Assembly: GCF_036373705.1 (NCBI RefSeq)
Contig: NC_089868.1
Location: 13,994,520-14,058,519, forward strand
Length of the DNA: 64,000 bases
DNA from: Amia ocellicauda
Lineage: Eukaryota; Chordata; Actinopteri; Amiiformes; Amiidae
Direction: 5' to 3'
The notes beneath the pieces are model-generated. The model made no database searches and had not been told where the DNA came from. It worked only from the letters and a program-made list of their open reading frames with translations. The translations under genes were made by a program, and so were the position numbers. The first letter of the stretch is position 1. Every line of letters begins with the position of its first letter. Shown in pieces: positions 48,328 to 61,745 of the stretch.

Positions 48328-51300
48328 ATGGTGGTCCACAAAGAGTTCCAGACGGCAGGGAAGGCGCCCGGCCTGCAGATCTGGAGAATTGAGAACATGG
48401 ACTTGAAGCCTGTGCCCAAGGGTCTCTATGGCAGCTTCTACACTGGAGATGCCTACATCCTGCTCTACACCACCGCCGCCCCCTCTTACAACCTCCACAT
48501 GTGGCTGGGTGAGCAGAGCTGCCTTTTACCTTCTCAGATGCTTGTTAAGATTTTGTTTGATCTATCGGTACCCTTTTTATTATGGAAAGGAAGTGATACA
48601 AGTGTTGTTCTTCATGTCATACCGATGAATAAACTTGAGAGATGTCTTATAGATTAAATGTCCTGGAGGAAGTGTGCCGTTTGTCACAGATCGTAAAAAT
48701 CCCTCGTTTGTGTATGGCATTTCTCCCGTTAACAAGATGGTCCCCATCCTCATGCAGAAAAGCATTTGTCTATGACCTTTTATGCACTTAAAACCATTTG
48801 TATGGATGTTGTGGGACAGTTGAAGTTATTATTAATTCAAATGATTAATTTGGGACTAGTCTTTTACAACTGTCCTGATATTGTGTCTCTGTGTGCCCTA
48901 TTAAGTTAAGGCTACTTAAAGGTTGACAACATATGTTTCACTGTGCTGGTGGAATCTACATGAATACAAACAGTGGAAGCATATTTATAAACTTTTGATT
49001 TATATAACATTTTATTGTACATACATGTATATTACAGAAGAGACAAAAACAGAAGATAAGCCGCAGCCATTTAAATGTTTCTACCAGATGTATTTTTAGG
49101 TGCCCTGAGGAATTGGCTTCTCTGTGATCTACAAAGGGATGTCTGTTCATAATAAATGCACCCTCTGGATTTTAGAAGCCAGATTATTAACAAATAAATA
49201 GATGGCTATGGAAAACTTTAACCACAGTTATTCAGTACAGCCCTAGCTCAGTTAAAGAGACCCTCTACTAACAATGGCATGTCTTGGGCTACATAAATAA
49301 AATCTTCCCTTTATTCAAAGCTTTTGCTTGTGTTGGAAGTGATTCAGGAGTGGACTTTTGTTTTTGTTTTTTTAGGAGAAAATATGTGTATGGATTTCAC
49401 AACTGCTGTCTTTCTCAATTCAAACCTAAACGATCTCAGTTTAGAGCCCTGACTGAGCAACATGTGTCTTTTTAGGAAATGAGTGCTCTCAGGATGAAAG
49501 TGGTGCTGCTGCCATCTTCGCCACACAACTGGATGACTTCCTGGGGGGCAAACCAGTGCAGTTCCGTGAGACCCAGGACAACGAGTCTCACACTTTCACA
49601 GGTTACTTCAAGTCTGGCATTCAGTACAAGGTGAGCTCAAATATAAAACCTGAGGGGAGTGTCACGAGATTTCAACCCTGTATCTATATTTCAGCACTGT
49701 TCTTCACATCCACATATAAAGAGTTAAGCTTAAAGCCTCTTTTAATCTGGAATGGTCACTTTTGAGTCTGGAACGGTCATCACACACAAGTGTAATGGTG
49801 GAGAATTTCTGAAATTCCTCTATGTAGGTTCATATTTCCCCAGCAAGTTGTCTTGAATGGCATTCTGTGTTTGCTTTTTCATACAAAGACAGAATGAGTG
49901 AAACATTCCAGGCTTCAGGTTTCTCTGTAATATATTTTTTAGTTTAGGTGTGAGGAGGTTACTTCCTTCATGACCTTCTGGAAATATTTATGAGACTATC
50001 AAGATTAACCTTTGGAGTGGTTAAGTATTATGGCCTATGTGAGTTGGTAAACAGCAGTGTGCAAATGATTATACTCTGATCAGCTTCAGACTGCCTTTTG
50101 TTTCTGAATGGTTTCGGTTTGTGTTCTTCTTTCACTCCCCTATATTGTCTGTGAATCACGGCCTTGTTTGGTCTTGCAATAATCTATTTTGATTTCAAAA
50201 CTGTAAAATGGGATGTTGACCGTGAACTCCGCAGGGCAAAGATTTTGATCTACCATTTCATTTTCCATCTGTTTTATGTATATGATGGTGTTGTTCATTT
50301 AAATGGAGATCATTGCTTTTAAATGCAGATTATTCATCTGAGCTGTTTTGAACCTAAATAACAGTATTTTGTGAACAACCACTCGGCTGTCCTTAAATCT
50401 TAAAATTCTTCTTAAATCTGAGACCGCTGTTAATCTTATAGTGTTGAAATTGTTTCATGTTGTCTGAGAGTCTTGAAATCTGTAAACTAAAGGTGATGTT
50501 GCCAAAATGTTCTACAAATGCTATAAATTGACATGTATAAAAATACAAAGCATTAACAACTTAAGTAAAATGACAAAAGAATCCACAAAATATAAAGTAT
50601 ACACAATACAGTTGCACTTATGTATGTATGGTTTCAGAGGGACAAGGTTACTGTGCAACAAACCAAGAACATTGTCGACTCTGTGTGGTCAGGGTTAGAT
50701 GTTTGTGCGACATTTTTCTCACATCGAAGTGTGTCAGCTGGGAGGTTTCTAACATCCCACCCTCCTGATTGTCCCATTCCAGAAAGGCGGTGTGGCTTCC
50801 GGGTTCAAGCACGTGGTGACCAACGACATGAACGTGAAGCGGCTGCTGCACATCAAGGGCAGGCGGGCCATCAGGGCCACCGAGGTGGACATGTCCTGGA
50901 ACAACTTTAACAAGGGAGACTGCTTCATTGTTGATCTGGGGCAGGTGAGCGTTGCAAGACACCTGAACATATCTATAATCTTCTCTGTGTCCTGTAAGTT
51001 TAGGTGAGATAAGGCCACTATATGTAGTTGGAAACCAAGAACAATCCCCTTTTCTAAGTATAGGGTAGACCTTTTGTCCTACTATTTCTGATATCCTGCA
51101 AATCTCGGTCCATCATTACAGGCTGGTCCATTTCTCTGATTGGATTTTGTTGGCTGTTGCCTGTCAGTGCAGGCCCTTCAAGGTATCCATTGCATTGTTC
51201 CAAACACTTATGTTTTCCTTTCTCCTCTTCCAGTTCATCTACCAGTGGTGTGGAAGCGAGTGCAATCGCTTTGAGCGTTTGAAAGCTTCTGAAGTAGCCA

Positions 51301-54300
51301 TCGGCATCCGAGACAACGAAAGGAACGGCCGTGCCAAAATCTCTATGGTCGAGGAAGGGAGTGAGCCACAGGAAATCATTGACGTAAGCAAAGATGGTGT
51401 TCATTTGCTTACAACATGAACATTCAACTGTGCCATGGAGACAGGGAGCGTCAGCTGCTGTTGGAGAGTGTCGGCACTGACAGAAATATTGGGAGAGCAG
51501 GCGGTCTGAGGCCAATGCCTACTCAGCTATTAGTCTCTGTAGACTCTTCGTGATCAAAAACTGGTTCCTCTTCAATGGGATGATATTTCATTTAGACTGT
51601 GAATGATGACTAAATGCTTCTGGTTCCTCTGTGTAATATGTTGTCAGGCAGAAACCAAACTTCCACTCAACACAGGACAGACTGGTCTGCATAAAAATGC
51701 CTCTCTCTGGATTATAGTTGACTCTTCATATGTATTCTTTATTTTCTCAGGTTCTGGGTCCAAAATCTGCAATCGCACCAGCAACCCCTGATGATGAAGC
51801 GGTCGAGATTTCAAACAAAAGAAAAGCAGCTCTTTACCTGGTAACCTTTCATTCATCTGTCATGGCTTTTGGACTGCAACCAATCTTAATCCTGTGAAAG
51901 CATCCCAGTGGTGTGTCTGAGATGAGCCAGTCATTGTTCTTGCAGATTTCTGATGCCTCTGGCTCAATGAAGTCATCCCAGGTGGCCGAGTCCAGCCCCT
52001 TCAAGCAGGCCATGCTGGCACCCAACGACTGCTTCATCCTGGACAACGGAGTAGATAACAAGATATTTTTGTGGAAAGGTTGGGAACTTTTTCTTTTCTC
52101 TCAAGATAAGATTTCACACATTTCAAAATCACATTTGTGACTTTCTTATTTATTTCCTTCCCAGGACCAGGTGCAAGCACAGAAGAACGCAAGGCAGCAA
52201 TGAAGACAGCTGAGCAGTTCATCAAGTCGAAAAATTACTCCACAAAGACTCAAGTAAGATGAATAGAAGAAAAGGATCAAAATTGACTGGGAGTTTGAGG
52301 GTAGTAGTTATGTGTTTTTATTTTAAGTCAAAAAGTATTGTTACAAAGTTTTAATGTAGGGCCTAATCCACTGATTGCTGTGACTAAGACTTGTAGGGTG
52401 CACAAGACAAAACTCACCCTTTTGTTTTTCTTGTAATGTGCAGATCCAGGTTATACCAGCAGGGGGTGAAACAACTCTCTTCAAGCAGTTCTTCTCTGAC
52501 TGGAAAGACAAGGATCAGACGACTGGCCCCTCTCAGGCCTACACTATCGGCAAGATCGCCAAGGTGCCGCAGATCCCCTTCGATGCCTCCTCCCTGCACT
52601 CCAACCATGCCATGGCCGCCCAGCACAGCATGGTGGATGATGGCTCCGGCAAAGTCCAGGTACGGCAGCACAGTGCCTCACTCCCAGGTCCAGTTAGGCA
52701 GGAAAAAATCTTGCCCGTTCATTCAGAGTCCACGAGTCCACAGATCTATGCAATTACCCCATCGATGCATCCAAGACAATCGACTCCGACAGCTATGTTT
52801 AGTAACTCGGAAGCAATATGTACAGATGTTAGCTACAGTTCTTCTACAGTAGATTTCATATAATGGCCAGTATCGTTAATTCTGATAATGTATTTAAGTG
52901 AAAACTGAGCAGGCCTCTTGTTGACTGATTTCCAGATCTGGCGTGTTGAAGGTGGCGAGAAGGTCGCTGTGGATCCTGCCACTTATGGTCAGTTCTATGG
53001 GGGTGACTGTTACCTCATCCTGTACAGCTACAAGACCAGCGGCAGAGAGAAGCACATCATCTACACCTGGTGAGTGTGGCCAGTGATGTCCAGTAACCTG
53101 GGCTAAACGTTCTCTAGTGATTTGTATTATATTCACACTGCTTCATGTCTTCGAACGTAAGGGGGTGTTAATGTGTGTCTGGTTCCAGGCAGGGACAGAA
53201 GAGCACCCAGGATGAGCTGGCAGCTTCAGCCTTCCTCACGGTGAAGCTGGACGACTCCATGGGAGGATCCCCAGTGCAGGTGCCTCTCCTCACCTCTCAT
53301 TGTAATCAGCAGACTATGGGACTATAACTGACAGCAAAATTTAAAAATATGCAAATGCAAGTGAAATCATTTCCTCTGCTTATCAGATGTTTTCCATTAG
53401 AGAATCCCCAAGACATTTTGAGCTTTCTTGTTGTTCAATTTTTGTCTCATCCTTTTTCATATATATACCTTTTTTTTTTTTTTTTTTTTTTTTAAACAAA
53501 TAACGTTTTTACTTACCTAGCTTCTCTCAGATATATTGGAAAGTACCCTCCTTATTCTGCCCTGTTGAGTTTACTTTAAATATTAAATGCTACCGTGTGA
53601 TAGGAAAGAAAAGGTGAAATAGGGCATCTTCTCTCATGCTGTTCACAAATACACAAAGAGCGGCACTGAAGGTCACCAGACTCTTCCTGCTGTCTTGAGT
53701 GTCCATATTAAAATAAAGGCCATTTTTCTCCAGAGGCTTTGGGGACATAGCTGAGCAACTTGAGCATCATATATTCTGTCATCTAGCTGACTATCAAGTT
53801 GACAGTACTAGTGGTTAGAAGAGATTTGCAACATCAGCAAGTAGGGAAATTAAGCAGTTTTCTCTTTTTTTTTTTTTTTTTTTTTGTAAAACGTGAAGGA
53901 TTCAACACCGGTCTTTGAGTTTTGCTTGTAGGGCTCTGCCAAATCAGGAATCATGCCACAAATGAAACATGATACACAGCTATGGATTACATATCAGCAG
54001 CTAGACTCACAGACTGATTCTGTAGGTGTCAACCCTCTCACTCCTCCATTTCTCTGTCGTCTCGCCCACAGGTGCGTGTGACCCAGGGGCAGGAGCCACC
54101 CCACCTCATGAGCCTGTTCAAGGGCAAGCCCATGATCATCTACACCGGGGGCACCTCCAGGAAGGGGGGCCAGTCTTCAGCCACTGGCACTCGCCTCTTC
54201 CACCTCAGGCAGGGCAGCACCAAGGCCGCCCGTGCTGTGGAGGTGAGAGACCATGCCACCGTTGTCCTCGGCTACTTCTAAGCTTCAGAAGAGTCCAGTA

Positions 54301-55751
54301 TAATCTATACACAATACTAGAATTAGGATGTACAATATTACAGTCGCGCAAAGGTTAAGGAAGCAAATAATTATGTAGAACGTTGTTAGTGTTTGCAAGA
54401 CATAAGTTATCTTTGATAAAGGCGTTGGCCAAATGACCCCCTTTATTATTGTATTTAAAATATGCATAATAACACATTTAAAGGAATTTTATGCTTTAGC
54501 AGTTTCTGTGCTGTTTTATTCTTTAAAGGTGAAGCCCTCAGCCTCTTCTCTGAACACCAATGATGTGTTTGTGCTGAAAACCGCGGCCGACACGTATGTC
54601 TGGAAGGGAGTGGGAGCCTCTGATGAGGAGGTGGCCATGGCCAAGCATGTGGTCAGTGTGCTGGGAGGAAGTCCTAGCGATGTTTCAGAGGGGAAGGAGC
54701 CAGGTGGGTTTGTTTTTTAAATGAAAGTGCTCAGATAATTCTCATGCAGGACTTTATGTATGTGTCAGACTCACTTTCTTTACATTTGATATTTTATAAC
54801 TTTATTTACATAAGTGTAAATAGTTCCTATCTAATCTGAGGTTTTTAGTTTATTTTCCTTTGTTTTTGTCATTCCGCATCTGAAAACTGTTTTTTAATCC
54901 TGCTGCTGTTTCTCCACACACAGCGGCTTTCTGGACTGCTCTCGGTGGCAAGAAGGAATACCAGACATCCCGCACCCTGCAGAAGACCGTGAAGCCACCT
55001 CGCCTGTTTGGCTGCTCAAACAAAACTGGGCGCCTTATTGTAAGCCAAAGCACTTAATTTCAGCTTGATATTTTAGAGTAATGTAATTTAGTAAGTATAC
55101 GTGTCCAGAGCATCATGTGTCTCTCTCTTCACAGGCGGAGCAGGTGCCAGGAGAATTCACCCAGTCTGATCTCGCCACTGATGATGTCATGTTGCTGGAT
55201 ACCTGGGACCAGGTGAGTCAAGTACAGGAGGTGAAATCAGTATTTAGCTCTGTTCCCATATTGACTCATTATTCCTTATTATTCCTTCATTTGCAAAGCC
55301 AAAATCCCCTCCAGCTTCAGCTTGGCCAGTTCCAAGATACCACTCTCAAAGTTGTAAAATTTAATTTTCAGATCTTCCTGTGGATTGGCAATGATGCCAA
55401 TGACGTAGAGAAGACTGGAGCTCCAAAAATAGGTAAAACCTGTTTATAATAATGTAGTGCACTTGACTTGTATTATGTATTATATAATAAGGAAACCAAA
55501 AATTACAGGACTGATACATTCGTTTGACCACAAACCCTGTATATGCTGTCAGACAACACTAATGGTGCATGTTTGGGGTTTTTATTCCAGCTCAAGAATA
55601 CATTAACTCAGACCCTTCTGGACGAAAGGGAATCCCCATTACAACCATCAAGCAGGGCAACGAGCCGCCCACATTCACCGGCTGGTTCATGGCCTGGGAC
55701 CCCACCATGTGGGACACTGACCCCCTGGACAGGATCAGGGCTCGATTCTAA
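48328..55751 (+). CDS. scinl: scinderin-like / cornea-lens type gelsolin, 720 aa, 16 coding exons
   Basis: A cytoplasmic Ca2+-dependent actin-severing and capping protein of the gelsolin/scinderin family. Exons: 48328-48508, 49476-49630, 50783-50944, 51234-51383, 51751-51840, 51946-52078, 52165-52253, 52444-52659, 52936-53069, 53189-53279, 54072-54242, 54529-54703, 54924-55039, 55135-55212, 55372-55432, 55591-55751. All are GT-AG and in frame. Six gelsolin repeats are visible: G1 about 15-112, G2 about 115-235, G3 about 245-345, G4 about 393-490, G5 about 510-610, G6 about 625-720. The two phosphoinositide/actin-binding basic motifs are kept: KSGIQYKK (106-113) and RLLHIKGRR (132-140). There is no signal peptide, so it is not plasma gelsolin. 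It ends [10 protein letters not shown] without the C-terminal latch helix, as in scinderin. Phrases such as [39 protein letters not shown] and [14 protein letters not shown] place it with the fish scinderin-like (scinla/scinlb) proteins. Which paralogue is not settled. Confidence 0.95.
53470..53493. repeat. poly(T) run, 24 bases
   Basis: A T24 run in scinl intron 12, counting the leader intron as number 1, between the coding exons at 53279 and 54072. Confidence 0.9.
53865..53885. repeat. poly(T) run, 21 bases
   Basis: A second T run in the same scinl intron, about 190 bases before the acceptor at 54071. Confidence 0.9.
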
Positions 55752-56360
55752 ACCTCCGCTGCCTGCACATCGCAGTACAGCCATGTCCCACAATGCACGG
55801 CTTCTCTGGACAACAGTTCATGTAGTTTTATTACCCCAATTAGGCACTTTGCCCGCTTACTGAAAATATTTGCCATCTAACCCTATTCATAAAGTCTACA
55901 AGCATCCCTATGAAGTGCCTTACTATAATGCTTTGGGTGTATGGGAAACCACTTACTGAAAATTGTTTGCTCGCCTGCTTCCTGTCCAGCTGTACACTTC
56001 TTTTTTTCCACTCATGTTGTTATTAATATTTTTTTTTTACTGGAGGTTGCCAAATGGAATAGATCCTGTTGCTTGACATCCGCATGTCATGTTTGCCAAT
56101 ACTTTTTCCACAGGAACCCTGGATATAATGGCATAGGCACATTGGGAAGCAGGTTCATTTTGGGAACTGACCAAAAAACTTGCCCTTTCTCTTATTCCAG
56201 ATTACACAACTGATGGTGCATGTGTTAAATGTATGTAATCAGCAGACAGCAATGGTTATATTTGCTGGCACAGCATTCTAACTACAGTTTTCTTTATTTC
56301 GGGTGTCTACATAATGTAATGATGGTTACTTTGTAATAAACAGCATTGTGCTTTTTTGAG
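55752..56360 (+). other. scinl: scinl 3'UTR and polyadenylation signal
   Basis: The stop TAA is at 55749-55751. AATAAA at 56335-56340 is followed by a GT-rich stretch (GAGCTGGTTTGTC), placing cleavage near 56358. There is no coding sequence. Confidence 0.8.
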
Positions 56361-57260
56361 CTGGTTTGTCTTCATTTGTATCCTTTCCGTAAAATGCTAC
56401 ACACATGACTATCTCCATATTTCATGGGGTTTAGTGGGCTATGTAGTTGTGCGTTTAAAGATTGGATTGGGGAAGAACAAAAGATGAGTAGTAAGTGAAA
56501 CTGAATAATCTTTGGAGAATAACTGCACATCTAATCTACTTTCTGTAAGATATAATCAGTCAATTCATACATGCTTCCCTCCCTTATTGAGAAGTCATAA
56601 TTATTCCTAATAACAAGTGTGTGAAATTAGCCTTATTCAGTGTCTTTTCATTGCAGAAGCTCTGAAATCCTCAGGAGTAGCAATTTTTGTAATATTAAGA
56701 TACAGATATATTATCATACTTCACCAAAGTATGTGTACATATTGTTTTGTATTACATACAGGGTCAATTATGACTGTATTCATATTAACGTCTTCTAATT
56801 ACAATATTTAAATTATCAACTGGTATTCCAGCCTGGAGACTTTTACCTATTGATATGTTTAATGTGTATATGCCTTTATAAACTCCATTAGACCATCACA
56901 CTTACATTCCTACAACTGTCACGTCATTCTGATGTCTAATGATACTTAACACAAATAAGACCATATTGATACATAACAGCAGTGCCAGTTTCTAATAGCA
57001 AAAATGAACTGATTTTATTTTTCTGACATAAAGAGAACAAATATGACTGAAAAGATGCTGAATTAAAATCATAAGGTGCTTTCTCTTAACAACAACAAAA
57101 AAGTGAAGATAGCACTGTTAAACACTGTAGCACACCTGTTGAGTACTGGCAGGCATGTAGGCCAGTCACCTGTCTGCATATCACCTGGACTTCTGTTGGC
57201 GATCCTGCTTATATGATTAAATTAAAACCTTACACAATTTTGATCGTGTGTAAGGGAGAG
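56361..57260. other. scinl-rdh8 intergenic spacer
   Basis: AT-rich sequence without coding pattern. The two genes lie in the same direction, 1.65 kb from stop to start. Confidence 0.6.
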
Positions 57261-57263
57261 GTG

Positions 57264-57334
57264 TAATCCTGTATAATCCACATGGGGTCCAGGTGTCCAT
57301 TTCCTGAGCTGCTGAGTCGGCCTTCAGTGGATTA
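57264..57334 (+). promoter_or_regulatory. rdh8: three Crx/Otx-type sites upstream of rdh8
   Basis: TAATCC at 57264-57269 and again at 57274-57279 (10 bp apart, one helical turn), and its inverse GGATTA at 57329-57334. All lie 70-140 bp before the ATG at 57403. TAATCC is the core recognised by K50 paired-type homeodomain proteins such as Crx and Otx, which activate photoreceptor genes. There is no clear TATA box. The role is inferred from position and gene function. Confidence 0.5.
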
Positions 57335-57402
57335 ATTGCTAGAAAACCGGGGAGCTTGGTAGTTCTTTCACACTCTGCGCTGCTGGAGGCACAGGAGCCG
57401 GT

Positions 57403-60400
57403 ATGGAGCCCAAGGTAGTGCTAATCACAGGCTGCTCCTCTGGGATAGGCCTAGCCCTGGCCGTCAGGATCGCCAAGGACGAGAAGAAGAGGTTCCAGGG
57501 TGAGTGGCTGTTAGGGGGAGCAAAGCATTATGGGAAGAGACAACAAAAATGCAACACCTCTCTATCTGGGGCCAGCAAAGATAGGAGGAGATATAAGACA
57601 ACATCACAAAAGAGTTATTTATTTTTGGGCAGAAAGCAGACAGCACTGCTCCTTGTGAAAGTGATCTCGTTACGTTTCAAATCTGCTGTAAGCTGTACCA
57701 ATAATGTATTTTGGCTCTATAAACTGTCTTTCATCATGATTTCCTTGTTTATTCCAATGTTACAAAGTGGCAAGATTTCATATTGCTAAGCAGGATGCTT
57801 GGTCATAATTGGTAACAGCACTTCAGCTGATACAGTGTAGATATAATGAACATTTAAAGGAACCTGATGTATTAAAAATATTCCTAACTGGGGATTGCAA
57901 TGTCCCACACTGCACCTAATAAAGGCAATAATAAAGTACAGGTCAACAGTAAAAAAACACCTTACCGTGCCATGCTGTAAACAGACACATAAATGCAATA
58001 TCCCTGAGTGGTGCCCTGTGAAATGAACAAGCCCTCACTGCATGACCGGCTGCCCCTCAGTGTACGCCACCATGAGGAACCTCAGCAAGGGTGAGAGTCT
58101 GGTGGAGGCGGCGGGCCGCACACTGGGGCGCACCCTGGAGATCAAGCAGCTGGACGTGTGCGACGAGGCGTCCATCAAGGCGTGTGTGGACAGCATCCCC
58201 CAGAGGAGGGTTGACATCCTCAGTAAGAGCCGCCGCTGCCGGGGGGGGGACTTGGGCTGCCAGTCTTGCCACTTTTCTTTCCCACAGCTCTTGCTTTTAA
58301 AGCGATCACCTGCCTGATTTGAAGTTTGTGCAAATATATATATATTTATATTAAGCAGTAGATGATACATAGTGGGATACAAGAAAACTGATTGAAGGAA
58401 ATAGTGTTTAATTTGTAAACGAATGGTAGTCTTGTAAAATACCTTTTGTTTGTAAATGTTTTATTATTATTATGTTTAACTTGATGAAAGCCGCTCTGAT
58501 CACTCAATCTATAATATTTTTTTATAAAGTTATAAAGTAAACACAGCAAATTGAGCTAATTTAATTTAAGCTGCACAATGTTGTTCCCTGTGTTGAGCTG
58601 CTTTATCTGATGCACTGCAGTCTAGTATCTGCTTCTTTGTCTCAGTGCTGTTTCCTGGTGTAAATGTTGTTAGACATCTAATGAAACTCATTAGAAACAG
58701 AGACTGATTTTGATGTACTGATGTTACTCTTACACAAACCTACTTTCAAGGGAGAGCACTTATTGCAGTAGCTATTCCTCAGCCAAGTGCTTTATTTAGA
58801 ATCGCTTTAAAAATCTGCAGATAGTGTGTGATATGTCAGCAGAAGAGAGCCTGTCAAGTCACCAGTCTAAAACAGGATTAAGTTTTGCTCTACTTATTGA
58901 TTCACAGTGAATAATGTTGTATTGCTCTAGCTATACATAAATCCCCATATTCGCATGATACTTAGAGACTGAGACGATACCCCAACTAACATGTAAACTG
59001 CAGATGCATTGACCTTCATGAGCAAAAACAGAAGTGAAGAAAAGGGATATGTTTCCCTCCCATGATCCTGTGCTGCCCAGACGGATGTGTCACTCTGTGT
59101 CTGTTATGTATTTCAAGTCAGCAATGCTGGGATGGGTCTGATTGGGCCCATTGAGTGTCAGACCATGGAGGAGATGAAGGCTGTGATGGACACCAACTTC
59201 TTCGGCCTGGTCAGGCTTCTGAAAGAGGTCCTGCCTGACATGAAGAGGAGAAAGAGCGGCCACATCGTGGTCATCAGCAGTGTGATGGGGATTCAAGGTA
59301 GGACCCCACATGCGCCTTCTTCAGTGGACACAGTACGTATACAAAAGTCCAACCGTGATGTTTCTTCCTGTGGATTACTCCCATTTATCACTGTGTTAAT
59401 ATTAGGATGTCAGAATTTTTTTGTTTTGTACATTATTGACAGTCAGCGATCTAACCAAGATCAATTTGCTCTTTCGTAGCTTGTTTTTAGTTTTTTTTGT
59501 GTGTGCTTGTTATCTGTCACACACAAAGGATGCATTCAGTAGGAGCCTATGATAATGTCATTACTTGCAGCATAAGATGTTCTTAATGTGATTTAAAATA
59601 AATAAATTGGGTGACACATTGTGAATAAGCACTGCTGCCAAGGCCATGCTGATATGTGCTGCTTTCCCTTCAATAGGCATATTGTTCAATGACATTTACG
59701 CAGCATCCAAATTTGCAGTGGAGGGATTCTGCGAGAGTCTTGCGGTCCAGGCACTGCGCTTTAATCTTAAGTAAGTACTAAAGAACATCCCATTGGCTGT
59801 CTGAATCAATGCAGTCTGAGGTAACTCCCAAAACTGCACAAGTTAAAGTAATCCAAACACAATATACAAAATGAAATGCAAAAAGGCCACTACATATTTT
59901 ACTTCTTAAAGGGCTCAGCATAGTGATTTTGCAGTAGTTTCACACTAATGGTATAGGATGAGATTATGTTTTTTTTTAAAAAGGTCAGCTGCAGCTTGTG
60001 CAGGTTAGGGACTAATGTCTATCTGTACCACTGCCTTCTCCTTCATTCAGTCTCCAGAGAAATGGAAAAGGCCATGACTGGGTTTGCTGCATAGAAATGG
60101 TTATAAAACTGTGGTTCACTCATGCATGGACCACATCTGTACGTCTAAATTTCTCATTTTTAAATGGGAACAACCCTCTGATCAACCACAAAACCACAAA
60201 AATGCTGCTGATGGGGATGTTGAGCTATTGGCAATGAACAGGCCACTCCCAGCCTTCCACCATTCTAGTTGCTGCCAAGCGTTCTTTATTCTTGTTTGCC
60301 AATGGAAGGCGAAAAAATACCACACAAGCAGCTGTGTGGGTAGTTTTTAAATCCTCTCACTGGAGAATGATGTTTATTTCTTAATACAAATGTAATTTTC

Positions 60401-61009
60401 CAGCATCTGTATTTGTTCATTTAATACCATGAAAGAATCTCTCTGTGTTTGTATTGTTTGTACTGCAGTGTTTTTCTTTTTCATTTCAGTATAAGCCTTA
60501 TTGAGCCCGGCCCGGTTGTCACTGAATTTGAACGCAAGGTTTACGAGGAAGGTCTTAAGACAGATCTCTCTAAGGCAGATAAGGTGACCGCTGACATGTT
60601 CACCAATATTTACATGAAGAACTACAATCAGATCTTCCAAAGTCTGGGCCAGACGCCAGAGGAAATAGCAGAGGTTGGGATTGTAAAAATATATACGATT
60701 TTCAATAAATTATAAATACATTGTATCATTTTTATGCAGCAAATATTAACAAATTATATTTCTGTCTCTGCACAGCACACGCACAAGATCATCACCATGG
60801 AAAACCCTCCGTTCCGTCACCAGACCAACACCCTCTACACTCCCATGACCACCCTAAAGTACGCCGACCCCAATGGCGACCTGCCCATTGACACTTTTTA
60901 CAAGATGGTGTTTGAGCATGACAAGGTTTTCAATGCCAGCCTGAACTTTATCAAGCTGCTGCGCTGGAGGAGTCGCAAGAGCTTCAGTCTGGGCAAGCCT
61001 CAGTCCTAG
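57403..61009 (+). CDS. rdh8: RDH8-type retinol dehydrogenase (short-chain dehydrogenase), 316 aa
   Basis: RDH8 reduces all-trans-retinal to all-trans-retinol with NADPH in photoreceptors, a step of the visual cycle. Six exons, all GT-AG and in frame: 57403-57499, 58061-58222, 59118-59297, 59677-59770, 60490-60673, 60776-61009. Classical SDR features are complete: the cofactor motif TGCSSGIG (9-16), Ser12 and Arg38 (in YATMRN) for NADP(H), SNAG (88-91), and the catalytic tetrad Asn113, Ser141, Tyr154 and Lys158 (YAASK). The usual NNAG motif is SNAG here. The PGPVVTEFE segment after strand six is typical of RDH8 and separates it from HSD17B1, which it otherwise resembles at the N-terminus. The last 20 residues are basic and lack cysteine. 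The donor of exon 5 (GAG|GTTGGG) is weak. Fish have more than one rdh8 gene and I cannot say which this is. Confidence 0.93.
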
Positions 61010-61745
61010 AGCCCCTCACATCCCTCTCCCTCCGCCAAGAGTCACAGCGCCCCCAGTGGTTGCTCCTGCTGCCATTCCCGGGCATGACAAGGTCACCTGC
61101 TTGTGAACCTTGCATGCTTTATCCAAAACTGCACAGACTGCTCTGAAATTCTTAGTGTGCAGTTTACTGTAGAAAATGGTCTCCACCTAGACTTAAACTT
61201 AACTGTAAAAAATGGAAAAGCTCAAAAAATCACATCTGGAAATTAATGAGAGGAAGTGACAACTTCAGTGTTGTACAATAATACTCCCCCAATGGACAAA
61301 ACAACACAGAAGCAACACTGATGCCATTGCTCACAATCTTGCAACAAACTTTGTGAAGCTATTTTGGTTGTAAAAGTCAAACTGTGGTATATATTAATCT
61401 AAGCCGAAAGAACAGCAGAGTGATACAGAGCTCTTGCATTAGCAGTGCAGCTCACAAGAAACAATATGTCGAGAAATTTCTGGCGGTATACATTTATTCT
61501 TTGTTGTACAAAACTAACAAAACAGATTACAATCATTATATTTATTTCCTAGAGCAATCAATCTAATTTTGATGGATATGTTTTTCAACTAGAGATATGT
61601 ATACTTTTCTGCTGACTAAGTTGATACATGTCTATGGTGTTTGTCTGATGCTGAATTTATCAGTGTTCATATTTTCTTTCCCCATTGATGTCATGCTTTC
61701 CTCACGTGATTAAGAGCTGAATAAAAAAAAACACGTTATCATTAT
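61010..61745 (+). other. rdh8: rdh8 3'UTR and polyadenylation signal
   Basis: The stop TAG is at 61007-61009. The first AATAAA is at 61720-61725, inside an A-rich stretch. The 3'UTR of about 0.7 kb has no coding sequence. Confidence 0.7.
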
